From contig CAZJYC010000033.1 in the NCBI GenBank assembly GCA_964550165.1, forward strand, positions 1-27,033: a stretch of DNA of 27,033 nucleotides. Reading direction: 5' to 3'. Positions 8,521-15,795 of the stretch are shown here, one piece after another. The translations under genes and the position numbers were made by a program. The stretch is from CAZJYC01 sp964550165 (GTDB lineage Bacteria > Acidobacteriota > Aminicenantia > Aminicenantales > Aminicenantaceae). Each line of letters opens with the position of its first letter. The first letter of the stretch is position 1. Under the pieces are notes generated by a model. That model did not search any database and was not told where the DNA came from. It saw only the letters and a list, made by a program, of their open reading frames with translations.

Positions 8521-8615
8521 GAAGGCTAAACATTCAATGGTCGCTTCGGCCATCTCTAAGAGGCTTTTTGTTACCCATATCTCCTTGACCCTCACAAAAT
8601 GGAAGAGAGCCTATG
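8521..8615 (+). repeat. Dispersed repeat, copy B
   Basis: This copy begins GAAGGCTAAACATTCAATGG and ends CACAAAATGGAAGAGAGCCT. About 80 bases match the right end of the element at 22188-22275 with scattered mismatches and small gaps. It lies in the 296-base gap between the radical SAM and kynureninase-like genes. That gap has no gene; besides this copy it holds the promoter and terminator listed and a small hairpin GGCAC/GTGCC near 8623-8639. Confidence 0.7.
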
Positions 8616-8654
8616 AATTTTCGGCACGGAGAAAGTGCCCATAAGCTTTGGAAT

Positions 8655-9878
8655 TCAGGTCACAGTCCTCATTTTTTTTGAGTATCTCTTGAACGTTCGG
8701 GATGCGGAAATCGCATCGATTTCTCTGAATAAGATTTCAATCTCTTCGTTTGTGGTGTAGAAATGGGGGCCGACTCTGATCACATCCGGCTCTTCCTTCA
8801 CGCTTTTCCTGAAATCGACCTTGACTTTTCTTTGCTCCAGAGCCTGTTTTACTTGAAAGGCAGAAGGGAGGCTGATGGAGACTGCGCCTGCCCTGAGGTC
8901 ATTGTCTTCAGGAGTGCAAATCGCAAACTTTCGCTCCTTGGCTTTTTGGATGATGGAGGAGGTCAAAGAAAGAGATTTCTTCCGGATCCTGGTGATTCCG
9001 ATTTTTTTGATGATATCCAGGCCGGCGCGGGCGGCATACAGGCACGGAATGGGTGGCGTGCCAGACATGAACCTGTAAGAGCCGTGCGTGTATTCCATGT
9101 TCTGAGCGAAATGGAAAGGATTTTTGTGGGCAAACCAGCCTGTGAGCTGCGGACGCAGAGTCTTGGCCAGAGCGGGCCTGACATAAAGAAAGGCGTTTCC
9201 AGGTCCCCCGCAGAGCCATTTCAGGCATCCGCCCGCATAGAAGTCCACATCGAGCTTGGTCACATCCACGGGGATTGCGCCCGGGGCATGATAGCCGTCG
9301 ATGAGCGTTAGGGCGCCGACCTGCTTTGCTCTGGATGAGATGGCTTTTATATCCTGGATGTAGGCTGATTTGAAATAAACATGGGAAGTGGCAATGAAAA
9401 GCGTTTTTTCATCGATGCGCCTGACAATCTCCTCGGCATCGATTCCCGGCCTGCCGTTGCTTTTTATGATGTCAATTGTCCATTCCATGAACTCTGCAAC
9501 ATTTTTGACCGCATAGAGGATAGACGGAAAGTCGTGATCTGTCATGACGATCTTGTTTCTTTTTTTGCCTTTGGCTAAAAATTTTGTCGACAGAGCCACC
9601 CAATGACAGGCAGTGGCATTGACCATCATCGTCACCTCATCCTCCCCCGCCCCGATCAGAGAGGCCACTTCATTGCTAACTCTCCGGGAAAGCTCCCACC
9701 ATTCCTTTTCCCAGGCACTCACGCCTTCACCCGCCCACATTTTATAGAATTGCGCAAGATTATCTTGTGCTTTTCTGGGAACTGCTCCTAAGGAATTGCT
9801 GATCAGATAAACGCAGCGTTCAAGGATCGGAAATTCTTTGCGGATCAAAGCCAAATCCTTTTGAGGATTCCAGCTCAT
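8655..9878 (-). CDS. Kynureninase-like class-V PLP enzyme
   Basis: A 407-residue fold-type I PLP enzyme without a signal sequence. The PLP-binding Asp194 sits in TLIDGYHAPG and the Schiff-base lysine is Lys220 in GCLKWLCGGPGNAF. The GPGNAFLYVRP stretch and the later LTGWFAHKNPFHF are closer to kynureninases than to ordinary aminotransferases of this class, but overall it also resembles isopenicillin-N-epimerase-like proteins. The substrate is therefore uncertain: kynurenine-type C-C hydrolysis, a desulfurase-like lyase, or transamination. ATG 9878 has GGGGGCA upstream. It follows its Tat-signal relative (9924-11249) by 45 bases on the same strand, so the two are probably one transcript. No tryptophan-degradation gene is nearby, which weakens a true kynureninase role. 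Confidence 0.78.
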   Translation of the reverse strand: MSWNPQKDLALIRKEFPILERCVYLISNSLGAVPRKAQDNLAQFYKMWAGEGVSAWEKEWWELSRRVSNEVASLIGAGEDEVTMMVNATACHWVALSTKFLAKGKKRNKIVMTDHDFPSILYAVKNVAEFMEWTIDIIKSNGRPGIDAEEIVRRIDEKTLFIATSHVYFKSAYIQDIKAISSRAKQVGALTLIDGYHAPGAIPVDVTKLDVDFYAGGCLKWLCGGPGNAFLYVRPALAKTLRPQLTGWFAHKNPFHFAQNMEYTHGSYRFMSGTPPIPCLYAARAGLDIIKKIGITRIRKKSLSLTSSIIQKAKERKFAICTPEDNDLRAGAVSISLPSAFQVKQALEQRKVKVDFRKSVKEEPDVIRVGPHFYTTNEEIEILFREIDAISASRTFKRYSKKMRTVT

Positions 9879-9923
9879 TGTGTTATCTGCCCCCGAATTT
9901 CTTTCTTGAAGAAAGACTCTTGA

Positions 9924-11249
9924 TCAACTCGGAAGTCCGTTTTTTATGTAATAAGAGGTCGCTTCGATGAAGATGTCCATGTCGCGAAGAGTCGTGTAGA
10001 TGCTGGGTGTGACGCGAATTCCAGTAAAGCTTTCCCCACCTTCTTCAGCAGGAGGGATCTCAAAGGCGCTGGTGTAGACCTTATGTTTCTCGAAAAGAAT
10101 CTGGCTCAATTTGGCCACGTCCAAGTTCTCGACCGTAAAAGTTCCGATTCCACAAGACTGCTCAGGCTGATAAGAAGTGAGAATTTTTACGCCAGGAAGC
10201 TTTTCCAGGGCTGTAGCCCAGTAGTTCTTCAGATAGCGCAGCCTTTCTTCTTTCCTTTTGCCGCCGATTCCATGATGGAATTCCAGAGCTTCGCCTATGG
10301 CAAGCTCAAGGTATTCAGGCCGGGTTCCGATGTGCTCGAACTTCCGGATATCGTCTCCCAGAGGGTCAGCAGCGGGAAAAAGAGGCCAGATTTTTTTAAT
10401 TTTTTCTTTTTTGACGTAAAGAAAGCCAGTGCCCATAGGTCCCATCATCCATTTGTGAATATTGGCTCCATAGATCTCACAGTCCAGGTCTTTCTGTTCG
10501 TAGACAAAGTGTCCGAAAGAATGAGCTCCGTCAATGACAACCTCAATGCCGCGCTCGCGGGCCATCTGACATATCTGCCGAATCGGAAAAATCTGACCCG
10601 TGATGTTGGTGATGTGGCAGACGAGGATGAGTTTAGTCTTGGGTGTGATATTTTTCTCAAAAAGTTCAGCCAGCTCTCTGAGATTTTTTGGAGGATAGCG
10701 AAAAGGAAAAAGCTTGATTTTTATCCCCTCCCTTTTTTCCCTCTGGAAAAGGGCATTCTTCATCGAAGGATAGTCATGGGTAGTGGTCAGCACCTCGTCG
10801 CCCGGCTTAAGCTCAAGCCCGAGGAGGGGGATATGCATGGCTTCGGTCACATTCCTGGTGATGGCAATCTCTTCAGGTGAGCAGCCGAAGGTGTCTGCCA
10901 GTTTTTTTCTGATGAGCTCCTTCCGCGGGCGAAGGATACCCCAGAGATTATAGGGTGGGGCGCCGTTTTGAAAATCGAGATAGCGGTGGATGGCATCCAT
11001 CACAATCTTTGGTGCCGGATGCACGCCGCCATTGTTGAGGTTGATGATGCTGCGGTCAATGTCAAAAGCCTGCTGAACGTGAAACCAGAAACTCTCGTCC
11101 CTGGCCACCTCTGCGGCTGAAAGGTCTTTAATCTCTTTTAATTTTTCCTCTATGTTCGCCTGGGCAGTTTTCGCTGATAGGCCGAGCACTCCGAGGCTGC
11201 CGATTCCCAGGCCGATGTTTTTGAGAAACTCGCGGCGGGTTGTTCCCAT
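9924..11249 (-). CDS. Tat-exported class-V PLP enzyme (isopenicillin N epimerase-like)
   Basis: A 441-residue protein with an N-terminal twin-arginine leader TTRREFLKNIGLGIG and a hydrophobic stretch ending AKTAQA. A fold-type I PLP domain follows. The PLP Asp (VIDGAHSFG, about residue 240) and Schiff-base Lys (ANIHKWMMGPMGTG, about residue 266) are intact. INLNNGGVHPAP and ITRNVTEAM fit the isopenicillin-N-epimerase-like family. I start it at ATG 11249: AAAGGAG lies 6 bases upstream, and the alternative ATG at 11294 falls inside the predicted -10 box. The Tat system exports folded, cofactor-loaded proteins, which suits a PLP enzyme. It is upstream of, and probably co-transcribed with, the cytosolic paralogue ending at 8655. 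The substrate is unknown; amino-acid or peptide chemistry in the periplasm is inference. Confidence 0.84.
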   Translation of the reverse strand: MGTTRREFLKNIGLGIGSLGVLGLSAKTAQANIEEKLKEIKDLSAAEVARDESFWFHVQQAFDIDRSIINLNNGGVHPAPKIVMDAIHRYLDFQNGAPPYNLWGILRPRKELIRKKLADTFGCSPEEIAITRNVTEAMHIPLLGLELKPGDEVLTTTHDYPSMKNALFQREKREGIKIKLFPFRYPPKNLRELAELFEKNITPKTKLILVCHITNITGQIFPIRQICQMARERGIEVVIDGAHSFGHFVYEQKDLDCEIYGANIHKWMMGPMGTGFLYVKKEKIKKIWPLFPAADPLGDDIRKFEHIGTRPEYLELAIGEALEFHHGIGGKRKEERLRYLKNYWATALEKLPGVKILTSYQPEQSCGIGTFTVENLDVAKLSQILFEKHKVYTSAFEIPPAEEGGESFTGIRVTPSIYTTLRDMDIFIEATSYYIKNGLPS

Positions 11250-11291
11250 GGCTTTCTCCTTTCCCTCCGAATTCATTTTTTTCCTGTAAAC

Positions 11292-11319
11292 CATATATTA
11301 TTATGAGCGTGTCTGTCAA
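11292..11319 (-). promoter_or_regulatory. Promoter of the PLP-enzyme pair
   Basis: On the minus strand a perfect -35 box TTGACA is followed after 16 bases by TATATG (4/6 to TATAAT). The predicted start lies near 11285, about 36 bases before ATG 11249. It is divergent from the promoter at 11371-11399. Confidence 0.6.
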
Positions 11320-11370
11320 ACTTGAACCTAAAATCGGAAAGGCGAAAAAAAATGGCTATAAAGGAATTCT

Positions 11371-11399
11371 TTGCCAATGCTCTTTATTTTTTTTATAAT
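11371..11399 (+). promoter_or_regulatory. Strong sigma-70-like promoter of the transglutaminase gene
   Basis: TTGCCA, 17 bases and a perfect TATAAT. The predicted start near 11406 leaves a leader of about 22 bases containing the strong ribosome site GAGGAGG (11417-11423), five bases before ATG 11429. Confidence 0.75.
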
Positions 11400-11428
11400 G
11401 GGCACAAGCAAAAAATGAGGAGGCTATC

Positions 11429-13063
11429 ATGAAAAGAACGAGCGTCTGGTTCTGCATTCTTATTCTTCTTGCCCCGTTAGCCTGGGCCAAAGTCGGGGAT
11501 ATTTTGAAGGTCATAAAAACTCCTGGTCCCTGCCCGACAGGCCTGGCTTTTGACGGGAAAAATCTATGGCTTGCCGATATTTTTACGGACAAAATCTACA
11601 AGATCGATCCTGAGAATGGAAAGGTCATCAAAAGCTTTGACTCGCCAGGCCACCATCCTGAAGGGCTGGCCTGGGACGGCAAATATCTCTGGCACATCGA
11701 TTCTGGAGAAAAGTACATGTACAAGCTTGACCCGGAAACGGGTAAGGCTCTGGTCATTCTGGAATCGAACAGCTCCAGCCCCAGAGACCTCGCCTGGGAT
11801 GGGGAGTACATCTGGATCGCAGATTTCCGGAGCGATATCCTGCTCAAAGTTTCGCCCGAAGACGGGATGATGGTCCAGAATTTTCCCTCCCCTGCCGGCG
11901 AGCCGGCTGGACTCGCTTTTGACGGAAAATATTTATGGGTTGCAGACCGCGGACAGGACCGGATTTACCTGGTCAATCCCTCTGACGGGCTCTGTCTATC
12001 TTCTCTGCGTTCCTACGGCCCTTTTCCCTATGGCCTTGCCTGGGGTGATGACGCACTCTGGAATGTTGACTACGAGAATGACGAGATATACAAGATAAAC
12101 ATCTTTGATAAGGATATACTGTCGAAATGGAATGAGCGCCATCTTTCCCTCCAGTTTATCAAGGAATTCCGGAACTACGGACCGGGAACTGTTACGACTC
12201 TGGACATCTATCTGCCAATTCCTGAAAATCGCGACAACCAGACTCTGCTGGCGCCTGTCCAGTTTGACCCCAGGCCTAATGAGATGATTGAAGATAGCTG
12301 GGATCAGAAAATCGCCCATTATCAGTTCAACGATTTGAAAAGCAACTCTTTGGTCAAGCCCGGCTGGAAGGTCGATGCGAAGATCTACGCTGTTGAGTAT
12401 TTCCTCTATCCGGACAAAGTCGGAAGTTTGGAAGACATCCCCGAAGACATCAGGAAAAAATACACCCAGGATGGGGATAAATACCGGATTAGCGACCTTT
12501 ACATCCAGGAACTGGCGAAAAAGATTGCCGGAAAGGAAAAGAACCCTTACTGGATTGTTCGCCGGATCTTTGAGTATTTGACAGAACATCTGAGCTACAA
12601 CCTCAAGCCGCTCGGAGGCTGGAATCCTGCGCCGACTGTTCTCAAGCGAGGAACGGCCTCTTGCTCCGAATATTCCTATTCGATGATCGCCCTCTGCCGC
12701 GCTCTCGGCGTCCCGATCCGCTATGTCGGCGCTGTCAGCCTGCGCGGCGATGATGCCAGCTTCGACGATGTCTTTCACCGCTGGACAGAGGTCTATCTCC
12801 CTCCCTACGGCTGGATTCCTTTTGATGCCAACAAAGGCGACAGAGGCGAAGGGACTTTGCCCGGGGACAAAGTTATGGGCATCGGAAACGTCGATGCCCG
12901 CTACATCATCACCACTGAAAACGGAGGCGGAGACAAATATCTCTGGTTCGGGTACAACTACGGTTTCAAGTGGACCTCTGTGGGAAAATGCCGCATTCAC
13001 GAGGAAAGCTACGGATTGTGGTCGCCGCTGGGAGAGAAGAAATACCATAAGCCAGTTAAATAA
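11429..13063 (+). CDS. Secreted beta-propeller-like repeat protein with transglutaminase domain
   Basis: This is a 544-residue protein. Residues 1-20 are a Sec signal peptide ending LAWA. Residues 33-225 hold about five repeats of roughly 41 residues built on P-x-GLAWDGKYLWxxD...IYKIDPETGK, typical of NHL/YVTN-like propeller blades; fewer than a full closed propeller are visible. After a linker, residues 375-470 form a transglutaminase-like core with the full catalytic triad: Cys412 (RGTASCSEYS), His450 (VFHRWTEVYLP) and Asp466 (GWIPFDAN). Bacterial members usually act as cysteine peptidases or amide-bond hydrolases/transferases rather than true cross-linkers. The blade repeats probably bind protein or glycan outside the cell. 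It converges with the reductive-dehalogenase-like gene 31 bases away. Confidence 0.85.
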   Translation: MKRTSVWFCILILLAPLAWAKVGDILKVIKTPGPCPTGLAFDGKNLWLADIFTDKIYKIDPENGKVIKSFDSPGHHPEGLAWDGKYLWHIDSGEKYMYKLDPETGKALVILESNSSSPRDLAWDGEYIWIADFRSDILLKVSPEDGMMVQNFPSPAGEPAGLAFDGKYLWVADRGQDRIYLVNPSDGLCLSSLRSYGPFPYGLAWGDDALWNVDYENDEIYKINIFDKDILSKWNERHLSLQFIKEFRNYGPGTVTTLDIYLPIPENRDNQTLLAPVQFDPRPNEMIEDSWDQKIAHYQFNDLKSNSLVKPGWKVDAKIYAVEYFLYPDKVGSLEDIPEDIRKKYTQDGDKYRISDLYIQELAKKIAGKEKNPYWIVRRIFEYLTEHLSYNLKPLGGWNPAPTVLKRGTASCSEYSYSMIALCRALGVPIRYVGAVSLRGDDASFDDVFHRWTEVYLPPYGWIPFDANKGDRGEGTLPGDKVMGIGNVDARYIITTENGGGDKYLWFGYNYGFKWTSVGKCRIHEESYGLWSPLGEKKYHKPVK

Positions 13064-13094
13064 CCAATATTGGCTTGTTAATTTTTAAGAGGTA

Positions 13095-14444
13095 TTATCG
13101 TTCGCTGAGAGGGGATTTTCTGCGGAGGGGAATTCGGCCGTAGAAAAAGTCATCCGCCCGGACCGAAAAACTCTGAGCGGCATCCGTGGCTTCCGTCATT
13201 TTCCTGATGATTGTGTGGAAGGCGTTTTCCGGCTTGCTGTAAGGGCAGACATAAATGCAGACAGCGCAGTCTGTGCCTGATTGTCTCCAGAATCTGTAGC
13301 ACTGCTCCCGGTTGAGCACCCATTTTCTCACCCCGTTTTCCTCGGCTTTATCCTCGCAGGGAATGGCTTGAGCCGGGCAGTTTAAGGCGCATTTCTTGCA
13401 TTTTTCGCAGAAATTCTGGATTCCCAGAGCTTTTGGCTTATCGGGAATAAGGGGAAGGTCGGTTGTGATCAGGCCAAGCCTTGCTCTCGGCCCGTATTTG
13501 GCGGTGATGAGGATACCCAGCCTGCCCACCTCGCCCAAACCCGCTTCCCAGCCAAGCGGAGGAAGAATGGCCTGGTAGTTGCTTCCTGCGATGTGAGCCC
13601 GTGCTGGATAGCCCAGGCGACGAATGAAATTCGCGGCAATGATGGATATCCTCGCCGCCTCGACGTATTTTTTGCCGGTTTCGACGATGACCGGAGCTTG
13701 GGTCGCTGAAGCCACCATTTCCAGATCCATCTCCAGGGCAAAGACTATGGCAAACCTGTGGTTCAGCTCGATTTCTCGACCATAGGCCTCGGGCCCTCTC
13801 CCCACATGGGAGTAGACATAAGCCTGGTTTAGAGAACAGATGCCGCAAAAATCTGAACCCAGGTACTCGATGATATTCTTAATCATTCTTGTATGTTCAG
13901 AAGGCTCGCGCTCGACTCTCGATGGACGGACATCCCCGCTGACCTGGGTGAGTTGATGCTCCAGAAAGTCAAACTCTGCCTTGGCCAAAGAGAATAAAAT
14001 TGGATTTTTTTTGAGATGAGGGGCGGAAAGGATATCAGGGATTTTTCTTATCTCAGCGTCGATATCTTTGTGTTCGGGCTTTCGAGCGTAGTAAGCTTCG
14101 AGATTTTCTTTTTCTTTGTCGTCAAAACGGGAGAATATGACATCCCTTTCATCGATCTTTCTCTGCGCGCCGATGATTTCTGTTTTTTTCTTTTTGAGAG
14201 GGGGGAAAAGGAGAAAAACGCCCACGAGCAATAAAAGAACAAAAACGCTGCCAAAAAACCAGTTTTTTAAAGGAGTCCGTACAAAGGAAAAAGAAAAGCT
14301 CAGAGCAACCAAAGCTACAAGGAAAACACTGCTTCGCCAGTAGGCCCTCTTTTCATTTTCCAAGAGGCTTGTGAATGAAAATACGAAGAAAAATAAAATA
14401 AGAACGATGAAAGAGATCAATCCGGCGATAATCAAGAAGCTCAC
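13095..14444 (-). CDS. Membrane-anchored reductive-dehalogenase-like Fe-S protein
   Basis: A 449-residue protein with three N-terminal membrane segments (about 3-25, 38-55, 62-81). The last is followed by PPLKKKKTE, which predicts a cytoplasmic catalytic part. The soluble part matches the corrinoid-dependent RdhA/QueG group: GLGEVGRLGILITAKYGPR (302-320) and LGLITTDLPL, then two [4Fe-4S] sets, Cys346/349/352/356 (CEKCKKCALNCP) and Cys382/393/396/400 (CxxxxxxxxxxCAVCIYVCP). There is no Tat leader, unlike typical respiratory RdhA, and no RdhB-type anchor gene next to it; the anchor is fused. The halogenated or other substrate is unknown. The start codon appears to be GTG at 14444 with a weak ribosome site; no earlier ATG is in frame. 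Confidence 0.8.
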   Translation of the reverse strand: MSFLIIAGLISFIVLILFFFVFSFTSLLENEKRAYWRSSVFLVALVALSFSFSFVRTPLKNWFFGSVFVLLLLVGVFLLFPPLKKKKTEIIGAQRKIDERDVIFSRFDDKEKENLEAYYARKPEHKDIDAEIRKIPDILSAPHLKKNPILFSLAKAEFDFLEHQLTQVSGDVRPSRVEREPSEHTRMIKNIIEYLGSDFCGICSLNQAYVYSHVGRGPEAYGREIELNHRFAIVFALEMDLEMVASATQAPVIVETGKKYVEAARISIIAANFIRRLGYPARAHIAGSNYQAILPPLGWEAGLGEVGRLGILITAKYGPRARLGLITTDLPLIPDKPKALGIQNFCEKCKKCALNCPAQAIPCEDKAEENGVRKWVLNREQCYRFWRQSGTDCAVCIYVCPYSKPENAFHTIIRKMTEATDAAQSFSVRADDFFYGRIPLRRKSPLSER

Positions 14445-14452
14445 AGCCTATA

Positions 14453-14481
14453 AAAGTAATAAACCCCTCCCTTATTGTCAA
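14453..14481 (-). promoter_or_regulatory. Possible promoter of the reductive-dehalogenase-like gene
   Basis: On the minus strand a perfect TTGACA is followed after 17 bases by a poor -10 (TACTTT). The predicted start lies only a few bases before GTG 14444, so either translation is near-leaderless or the -10 is wrong. Confidence 0.3.
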
Positions 14482-14654
14482 TTTTTAAAGGGGGCCTTTA
14501 TTTTGGCTGACGCATAAAGAGGTTTAAGAAGGCGACAAAAAGAGCCGCTCCAAGAACAGCTAAAGAGTTGCTATCGCCAATATTGCATAGAGTCAGATAA
14601 TATACTATAGTAAGCTAATCGGGAGGATGATAAATCTATGAAAGAGGTGCAATT

Positions 14655-15410
14655 ATGGCAGAGCAATTTAGCGATGACAAGAGGAAAAAAATTGCATTAT
14701 TGATAGATGGGGACAATGCTCAACCTTCCTTGATCGGGAAGATCTTAACCGAGGCGGGAAGATATGGTTTAGTAACTATCAGACGGATTTATGGGGATTG
14801 GACGACAGTCAATATGACTGGCTGGAAACATACATTAAACATCAATGCGATACAACCCATTCAGCAGTTTCGATATACAACAGGTAAAAATGCAACTGAT
14901 AGCGCAATGATTATTGATGCGATGGATATTCTCCACAGCAATTTGGTAGATGGCTTTTGTATCGTTTCCAGTGATAGCGATTATACTCGGCTCGCCACCA
15001 GAATCCGAGAAATGGGTTTTTTTGTGTTGGGCATAGGAAAACAAAAGACACCGAAGGCTTTTGTTAATGCCTGCAATGTTTTCATCTATACAGAAAATTT
15101 GATCCCTAGAGAATCCCCAGCGAAAGGAAAGGAAGAATCAAAAAAAGTAGCCGCGAGAGAAGATAAATCCAAGAAAGCAGACCCTATTCCATTACTAAAG
15201 GGAGCCATTGAAATGGCCAGGCAGGAAGATGGATGGGCTAATTTAGCAACTATTGGTTTTTACCTGCACCAATTAGATCCGGGTTTTGATCCCCGGACGT
15301 ATGGATATAAGCAATTGTCCCAGTTGATCAAGATGTATTCAAATCTATTCGAACTGCGGCTTCAAGATGAGACTGGCCCTACCACTGTTTATGTAAAAAT
15401 TAGAGAATAA
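14655..15410 (+). CDS. NYN-domain ribonuclease-like protein with OST-HTH/LOTUS domain
   Basis: A 251-residue protein. Residues 11-148 form a NYN (PIN-like, LabA/DUF88) domain with the acidic metal-site residues in place: LLIDGDN (Asp18, Asp20), ATDSAM (Asp82) and SSDSDY (Asp107, Asp109). A charged Lys/Glu-rich linker (152-175) leads to an OST-HTH (LOTUS) RNA-binding domain (about 178-250), including GWANLATIGFYLHQLDP and YGYKQLSQLIKM. This two-domain layout is widespread in bacteria and is presumed to cut or bind structured RNA. Ribosome site GAGGTG lies five bases before ATG 14655. The gene is visibly more A+T-rich than its neighbours and stands alone between non-coding gaps, which hints at a separate origin. 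The target RNA is unknown. Confidence 0.85.
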   Translation: MAEQFSDDKRKKIALLIDGDNAQPSLIGKILTEAGRYGLVTIRRIYGDWTTVNMTGWKHTLNINAIQPIQQFRYTTGKNATDSAMIIDAMDILHSNLVDGFCIVSSDSDYTRLATRIREMGFFVLGIGKQKTPKAFVNACNVFIYTENLIPRESPAKGKEESKKVAAREDKSKKADPIPLLKGAIEMARQEDGWANLATIGFYLHQLDPGFDPRTYGYKQLSQLIKMYSNLFELRLQDETGPTTVYVKIRE

Positions 15411-15466
15411 GGAATTAAAGAATAAGTGGAAGGAGACAGATTCAGAAGGTTAAGCCGTTTTCGAAG

Positions 15467-15580
15467 ATGAAAAATAGCGTGCTACGTGCTCAGTTACAGG
15501 GGAAAAAGAGAATTTATCTTTTGGCCGATGGCGATAATCCCGATGCGCAAGTTCTCTTTTTTTTGGATTTTTCTAAATAA
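15467..15580 (+). pseudogene. Possible remnant of a second NYN gene (37 codons)
   Basis: A short reading frame from ATG 15467 to TAA 15580 encodes MKNSVLRAQLQGKKRIYLLA followed by DGDNPDAQVLFF. The KKRIYLLADGDN segment mirrors KKIALLIDGDN at the start of the adjacent NYN domain, and then the frame ends. There is no ribosome site. It lies in the 385-base gap after the NYN gene. The rest of that gap shows only a 9-bp inverted repeat (15618-15661). It may be a decayed duplicate; the short match could also be chance. Confidence 0.35.
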
Positions 15581-15617
15581 TCAATTTTTTTCAAAGCTTA
15601 TCATGACAAACTTAGGG

Positions 15618-15661
15618 TATCAAGATGACGAAGACAAATTCTCGAGCATAAAATCTTGATA
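15618..15661. repeat. 9-bp perfect inverted repeat
   Basis: TATCAAGAT (15618-15626) and ATCTTGATA (15653-15661) are perfect inverted copies around a 26-base loop containing CTCGAG. The site lies in the gene-free gap before the M20 peptidase. No T-run follows, so it is not a clear terminator; an operator or cruciform is possible. Confidence 0.4.
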
Positions 15662-15795
15662 ACTGCCGATGGTGGGAGAATTTATTTCTGAGTGAGAAGG
15701 AAAGAAATTTTTAATCCAATCAAGCGGGATAGGGATCGATAGAGGATGAAATTCCTTCAAAGCTGTGATACATTGTCCGACGAGCAGGAGGAACG

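Noticed and set aside
10083..10880. 265-codon frame on the plus strand
   Set aside because: It is antisense to the Tat PLP enzyme and has no ribosome site or family motif.
11996..13048. 350-codon frame on the minus strand
   Set aside because: It is antisense to the transglutaminase gene, whose signal peptide, repeats and catalytic triad are clear; the opposite frame shows no domain.
13064..13073. Palindrome CCAATATTGG right after the transglutaminase stop
   Set aside because: It is a perfect palindrome with no loop or T-run, so it is not a credible terminator; it is too short to call an operator.
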